The position numbers were made by a program, and so were the translations under genes. A DNA stretch of 8,655 nt from GWF2-33-9 sp964405755. GTDB lineage: Bacteria; Bacteroidota; Ignavibacteria; Kapaibacteriales; UBA2268. The notes under the pieces were generated by a model. It did no database searches and was not told the DNA's origin. It saw only the letters and a program-made list of their open reading frames with translations. Within the stretch, counting starts at the first letter, position 1. Every line of letters begins with the position of its first letter. The stretch covers positions 1 through 8,655 of the forward strand of contig CAYOPF010000108.1 in NCBI GenBank assembly GCA_964405755.1. The letters are read 5' to 3'. This document shows positions 5,177 to 8,655 of this stretch, one piece after another.

Positions 5177-7882
5177 TTAGTAAGTAAATTGCACTCCAAA
5201 GTTCCAACGGAATGGCAATCCCACATAAACTTGTGCAGTATTGGCTGTATGGTCGGCTCCGTCTCGTGCATCGGTTATGAATTTAGCATTCAGAATATTT
5301 AAACCCGAAGCAAAAACCCTGATATCCACTGGCAAGTTCAATGGTAAAGTTGAATAAATTTTGGCGTTCAGCATACCATAAGCTGGTATTTGCCACGGCT
5401 GAGCTCGGTCGTTAGGATTGTTTCGCAATTCAGGATTGAAATCTGCATAATAGTTTGTAAAATAATTGTATGTAAAAATAATTGAAGTCTTTTTGATTGG
5501 GTAAAAATATACAGATAGTGATGCAGTAGTTTGGGCAGCATCACTCACTTTGATGTCCTTAATGTACAAATTGCGAGTGAAAGTAATAGGATTACCATTT
5601 GCATCAACAACATTTTCGGGCGAATAAGTGGCAAACACGTCGTTTACCCAACGCCAATCGCCAATAGAAATCATCCCATTAATTCTCATCCAACGGAACA
5701 AACGATAGTTAAAATCGAGTTCAACGCCTTTGTGGTCAGCGCCCAAACCAGGTAAATTATAGTTAAAATAGGTTCTCGAACCATCTGTGTTGGTAACGTA
5801 GGAGGATGTGTACCAAGCACGGTCCCGCCATTGCGTCCAGTATGCATTGAGGTTAATTCTTAAATCACGCGTGTTATAACCCACTCCCAGCTCTATTGCG
5901 TTTACTTTTTCGGTAAGAACATTGTCGTACACTGAATTGTCGTTGTAAAATACATTTTGATAGAGAGGTGGTCGCACATAATGCCCCAAATTCCCAAACA
6001 CATTGAAGTTTTCGTCGATATTATAATTAGCTCCTACTTTAATTGTATAGCCTAGGAAATTTTCCCATTCAGTTTCGCGTCCATTAGGCATCGAATCGGT
6101 TCTAAAATAGTCGACTCTTTTGTAGCCTGTGTTGGATAATGATAAATTTACATAGGATGTTACTTTCTCGAATTTGTATTCACCTTGGGCAAATCCGCCA
6201 ATCCAGGAAACAAAACCATCATTATTGTAATTAATTTTATCTCCGAGCTTTTTCATCCAACTTAATGTATCAGTCTGTGTTTTATCCGAAGTATCGAAAT
6301 AATAATCTGCTCCAAGTAAATTGCGGACTTCTTGCCAATGTTCTCCTTGATAATACCTCAAATCCAAGCCAGTGTGTAGACTAAACCTTTCCATCGGCTT
6401 TGTTACCAAAGTTCCTAGATAACCATACCAATAATGTTGATTCACAGAATTACGTAAAATAGACTTTGCTTTATGCAATGTTTTTGAATATCGTGGGTCA
6501 ATCGCTTGGTCGCTAGTATTAAAATCATATAATTGCTGGAAATCCATTTGCCCATTGTCTTCGCGGGTTTTGTTATAAATTTGGGGTATTTGCCCAACAG
6601 TACCTGATCCACCACCAATTCCACGTGAGAAGTAGAATACAGATGTTAAATTAGTTTGTGGGGCCATTCGCCAATTCCAGTTTAAATTTCCCTGAGGTTT
6701 GTGATAATAATTTTCTGCAGCCATCAATAAACCTTCCTGGCGAAAATCCTGTATTTTTCCATCGTAATACTGCTGAATTGGATATTTAGGGTCAATTTTA
6801 ATTACTCCCCAGTTAGGATTATAATCATAACCAAACTCGGTATAGAAGTTAATTACAGAGTCGACAACTCCTGAGCTTCGGGCCAAGTCCTTATCAAAAT
6901 TTGCAATTGGTTGCCGAAAACTGCGTTGACCATGTTCTTGGGGAGCACCTGTCAAATAAAAATCGAATGAATGATTTTCGTTCAAATCGTAACTTACTGA
7001 AAAATAGTATGCCCATGCATCTGTCCAAACATTCTTGACAACGCCATCACCAGTTTTGCGGACAGCAGTTACAGTTGCAGCAAAATCACCAATTTTGCCA
7101 GTATTCCCTATCACAGTTGATTTAAGGAAATTACCAATTCCAAATTCTTGTTTAAGTGATATTCCTGGTTTCTGATTTGCTGCATCGGTTACAATGTTCA
7201 TTGTGCCACCAACTGAAGGATTTGCCATTCGGCTTGCTCCGAGTCCACGTTGTACTTGCAGCGAAGATGTTGCATCCCCCAAACCGTCCCAATTAGACCA
7301 ATAAACCCAACCATTTTCCATATCGTTGACAGGAACCCCGTTAATCATCACTGAGACGTTTCGTTGGTTAAAACCTCGTATATTGATTCGACTGTCACCA
7401 GAGCCACCACCTTGTTCAGTAGCATAAACTCCAGGTGTGTTATTCAATAGCATTGGTAAATCGCGACTTGCCAATTCTTCGACAATCTGCTGTTTGGAAA
7501 TATCGGAGAAAGCCACTGGTGTCTCGCGGTACTGTGCTCTACTTCCTACTACTTGTATGGCTTGGCTTTCCAGTACGCCTTCTTCTAGTTCAAAGTTATG
7601 TGTAATCTCTTCATTTGCTTTTACATTTATTTTCTTTTCCGAAGGTTTAAAACCTATATATGTTACCTTTAAAGTGTAATTTCCAGGTTTTAAATCCGAT
7701 ATTGAGTATTCTCCTTTTGCATTAGTCCTCGCACCAAACTTGGTGCCAACCACAAATACATTGGCGCCAATAAGCGGCTCGTCGGATTCAGCAGAAACTA
7801 CTTTTCCCGAGATATTAGATTGCGCCAAAGCAGAAAATGCAGTACAAAATACCATCAAGAATATGAAGAAGGTTTTATTCAT
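5177..7882 (-). CDS. TonB-dependent outer-membrane receptor with carboxypeptidase-regulatory-like domain
   Basis: This 901-residue outer-membrane beta-barrel would take up a substrate using energy from TonB-ExbBD. A Sec signal peptide ends at 'ALA' (18-20) before Q21. Residues about 22-108 form a CarboxypepD_reg-like beta-sandwich ('ISGKVV...PLIGANVFVVGT...G.Y.I..L.PGNYTLKVTYIGF'), a hallmark of Bacteroidota-group receptors. The plug covers about 113-235, with 'RINIRGFNQRNVSVMINGVP' and 'NDMENGWVYWSNWDG'. The rest is barrel, rich in alternating aromatic strands, and ends in the terminal aromatic 'VQFTY' expected for outer-membrane insertion. No SusD-like lipoprotein lies next to it, so a glycan-type SusC/D pair is not supported. 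The substrate is unknown (siderophore, metal, vitamin or peptide are all possible). AGGAAAGGA stands just before the ATG, an unusually clear Shine-Dalgarno-like sequence for this group. The cupin gene lies 66 bases upstream. Confidence 0.93.
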   Translation of the reverse strand: MNKTFFIFLMVFCTAFSALAQSNISGKVVSAESDEPLIGANVFVVGTKFGARTNAKGEYSISDLKPGNYTLKVTYIGFKPSEKKINVKANEEITHNFELEEGVLESQAIQVVGSRAQYRETPVAFSDISKQQIVEELASRDLPMLLNNTPGVYATEQGGGSGDSRINIRGFNQRNVSVMINGVPVNDMENGWVYWSNWDGLGDATSSLQVQRGLGASRMANPSVGGTMNIVTDAANQKPGISLKQEFGIGNFLKSTVIGNTGKIGDFAATVTAVRKTGDGVVKNVWTDAWAYYFSVSYDLNENHSFDFYLTGAPQEHGQRSFRQPIANFDKDLARSSGVVDSVINFYTEFGYDYNPNWGVIKIDPKYPIQQYYDGKIQDFRQEGLLMAAENYYHKPQGNLNWNWRMAPQTNLTSVFYFSRGIGGGSGTVGQIPQIYNKTREDNGQMDFQQLYDFNTSDQAIDPRYSKTLHKAKSILRNSVNQHYWYGYLGTLVTKPMERFSLHTGLDLRYYQGEHWQEVRNLLGADYYFDTSDKTQTDTLSWMKKLGDKINYNNDGFVSWIGGFAQGEYKFEKVTSYVNLSLSNTGYKRVDYFRTDSMPNGRETEWENFLGYTIKVGANYNIDENFNVFGNLGHYVRPPLYQNVFYNDNSVYDNVLTEKVNAIELGVGYNTRDLRINLNAYWTQWRDRAWYTSSYVTNTDGSRTYFNYNLPGLGADHKGVELDFNYRLFRWMRINGMISIGDWRWVNDVFATYSPENVVDANGNPITFTRNLYIKDIKVSDAAQTTASLSVYFYPIKKTSIIFTYNYFTNYYADFNPELRNNPNDRAQPWQIPAYGMLNAKIYSTLPLNLPVDIRVFASGLNILNAKFITDARDGADHTANTAQVYVGLPFRWNFGVQFTY

Positions 7883-7883
7883 T

Positions 7884-7920
7884 TCCTTTCCTGTTTAATA
7901 TATTAAATCATACAAAATTA
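7884..7920 (-). promoter_or_regulatory. Candidate -7 box and purine-rich ribosome-binding site for the TonB receptor
   Basis: On the minus strand TAATTTTG (7920-7913) matches the TAnnTTTG box and is followed about 20 bases later by AGGAAAGGA (7892-7884), directly before the ATG at 7882. A TTTG lies 13 bases upstream of the box, closer than usual, so the -33 element is doubtful. Confidence 0.38.
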
Positions 7921-7948
7921 AGAATTATAATTTCAAAAATAGCTAAGG

Positions 7949-8308
7949 TTACACCCAATCCAAATGTTGCCTGGTTAATTCATTGCTAACAGTGCCAGTA
8001 TTTATGGTAGCAATGGGTTCAAACAACATTATTGACACTTCTTCGGAAGCCACTGGGCGATGCTCAACTCCTCGGGGCACGATAATAAAATCATTTTCGT
8101 GCAATTCTACTTTTCTGTCCCTGAATTCGAGAGTAAAGCTACCTTTAACGACCAAGAACATTTCATCTTCGTCGTCGTGTTTGTGCCAAACAAACTCACC
8201 CACAAATTTTGCCAATTTTATATGCTGTCCATTTAGTTCGCCTACAATTCTTGGATTCCAGTGGTCATTAATAAGGTTCAACTTTTCATTGATATTGATT
8301 TTGTGCAT
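7949..8308 (-). CDS. Small single-domain cupin protein
   Basis: This is a 119-residue cytoplasmic cupin of the Cupin_2 kind. Motif 1 is complete: G37, then H42-x-H44, E49 and G56 in 'GEFVWHKHDDEDEMFLVVKG'. Motif 2 follows as 'ENDFIIVPRGVEHRP', with P78, G80 and H83. H42, H44, E49 and H83 form the usual metal site. The closest general resemblance is to mannose-6-phosphate isomerase-like small cupins, whose functions range from sugar isomerases and dioxygenases to binding proteins, so no reaction is assigned. The ATG at 8308 lies only 24 bases after the 3' end of tRNA-Val, leaving little room for its own promoter. It may therefore be transcribed together with the tRNA. The TonB receptor follows 66 bases downstream. 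Confidence 0.88.
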   Translation of the reverse strand: MHKININEKLNLINDHWNPRIVGELNGQHIKLAKFVGEFVWHKHDDEDEMFLVVKGSFTLEFRDRKVELHENDFIIVPRGVEHRPVASEEVSIMLFEPIATINTGTVSNELTRQHLDWV

Positions 8309-8332
8309 AGAGGGGTTGGGGTTTAATGTTTG

Positions 8333-8408
8333 TGGGATCTACTGGAGTCGAACCAGCGACCTCTTCCGTGTCAAGGAAGCGCTCTAGACCAAACTGAGCT
8401 AAGACCCC
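8333..8408 (-). tRNA. tRNA-Val, anticodon GAC
   Basis: This is a complete 76-base cloverleaf. The 7-bp acceptor stem GGGGTCT/AGATCCC has one G-T pair. The D stem is GCTC/GAGC with an 11-base loop containing GG. The anticodon stem is CTTCC/GGAAG with loop TTGACAC, so the anticodon is GAC (reads GUC and GUU). The variable loop is 5 bases, and the T stem is GCTGG/CCAGT with loop TTCGACT. The discriminator base is A. CCA is not encoded and must be added after transcription. Confidence 0.95.
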
Positions 8409-8430
8409 TTAATTGAAATTTAAAGAATTA

Positions 8431-8461
8431 CAAAATTAATACATTATTAGTAATTTGCAAA
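8431..8461 (-). promoter_or_regulatory. Bacteroidota-type promoter for tRNA-Val (and perhaps the cupin gene)
   Basis: On the minus strand TTTG (8461-8458) is followed by exactly 19 bases and then TAATTTTG (8438-8431), a full match to the -33/-7 arrangement of this group. The -7 box ends 22 bases before the tRNA 5' end, which fits a short leader. This is the best-formed promoter in the window. Confidence 0.6.
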
Positions 8462-8467
8462 ATTACT
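8449..8467. repeat. Inverted repeat in the divergent tRNA-Val / ABC ATPase promoter region
   Basis: AGTAATTT (8449-8456) and AAATTACT (8460-8467) are exact reverse complements around a 3-base spacer. The repeat overlaps the -33 box of the tRNA promoter and ends 18 bases before the start codon of the divergent ATPase gene. It could be an operator, but an AT-only palindrome of this size can arise by chance. Confidence 0.35.
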
Positions 8468-8485
8468 TTTTTCAATTCTTGAATA

Positions 8486-8655
8486 ATGGAATTACTTAAA
8501 GCTACTAATATTAATAAATCCTACATAAGTCGTACCGACGTAACTACGCAAGTTCTAAATGGATTGGATCTTTCTGTTAATCAAAAAGATTTTATTTCGA
8601 TCCAGGGTGTTTCGGGTTCTGGCAAAAGTACTTTGTTGCATATTATTGGAGGATT
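8486..8655 (+). CDS. LolD-like ABC transporter ATP-binding protein, N-terminal part (3' end outside the window)
   Basis: The first 56 codons of a cytoplasmic ATPase subunit are present. The A-loop Tyr is Y13 in 'INKSY', and the Walker A motif 'GVSGSGKST' covers residues 41-49, followed by 'LLHIIGG'. That run of motifs is typical of the LolD/MacB-type family, which powers lipoprotein release from the inner membrane or macrolide/peptide export. The Walker B, signature and H-loop would lie beyond the window, so LolD proper cannot be told from MacB-like or FtsE-like relatives. A stop codon in frame at 8480-8482 makes the ATG at 8486 the earliest possible start. The gene is divergent from tRNA-Val, and no Shine-Dalgarno is visible. 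Confidence 0.9.
   Translation, partial: MELLKATNINKSYISRTDVTTQVLNGLDLSVNQKDFISIQGVSGSGKSTLLHIIGG

Noticed and set aside
5177..7882. SusC-type glycan importer
   Set aside because: There is no SusD-like lipoprotein gene on either side, and the plug sequence fits general TonB-dependent receptors equally well.
7983..8387. Plus-strand 134-residue open frame
   Set aside because: It runs antisense to the cupin gene, which has a full metal-site motif set, and to most of the tRNA. Its translation is Ser/Asn-rich with no recognisable domain.

Overview
The window is AT-rich DNA that most resembles the Bacteroidota/Ignavibacteriota (FCB) branch. The evidence is a TonB-dependent receptor with an N-terminal carboxypeptidase-regulatory-like domain, promoter boxes of the Bacteroidota form TAnnTTTG (with a TTTG/TTG box 18-19 bases upstream in two cases), mostly weak or absent Shine-Dalgarno sequences, and a LolD-type ABC ATPase. 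The genus cannot be named from this sequence alone.

Layout. 1-830 (+) is the C-terminal third of an RND efflux permease that enters from the left edge. A strong hairpin with a T-run (891-929) separates it from a convergent response regulator on the minus strand (955-2346), which has a REC domain, an HD-GYP-like output domain and a C-terminal small domain. A 72-base AT-rich intergenic region with a candidate promoter lies between this regulator and a divergent plus-strand gene (2419 to 3408 as read, originally to about 3584). That gene encodes two tandem YfbR-like HD domains and is interrupted by a one-base frameshift. An intergenic stretch (3585-3836) holds a perfect 12-bp hairpin and degenerate repeats. 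The rest up to 8408 is a minus-strand run. In transcription order it is tRNA-Val(GAC), a small cupin, a 901-residue TonB-dependent receptor and purA (adenylosuccinate synthetase). At the right edge a plus-strand LolD-like ABC transporter ATPase begins at 8486 and leaves the window; it shares a short intergenic region with the tRNA promoter.

How it fits together. Most genes are housekeeping or envelope functions (purine synthesis, outer-membrane uptake, efflux, lipoprotein export or ABC export, a tRNA) without an obvious shared pathway. The unusual part is 955-3584. Here two unrelated HD-superfamily proteins are divergently transcribed, and both show loss of catalytic residues. One is an HD-GYP response regulator lacking most metal ligands. 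The other is a tandem-HD protein whose N-terminal copy is degenerate while its C-terminal copy keeps the 5'-nucleotidase-type residues. The last metal-ligand aspartate of that C-terminal copy lies beyond the frameshift. I see no CRISPR array, transposase, integrase or phage gene.
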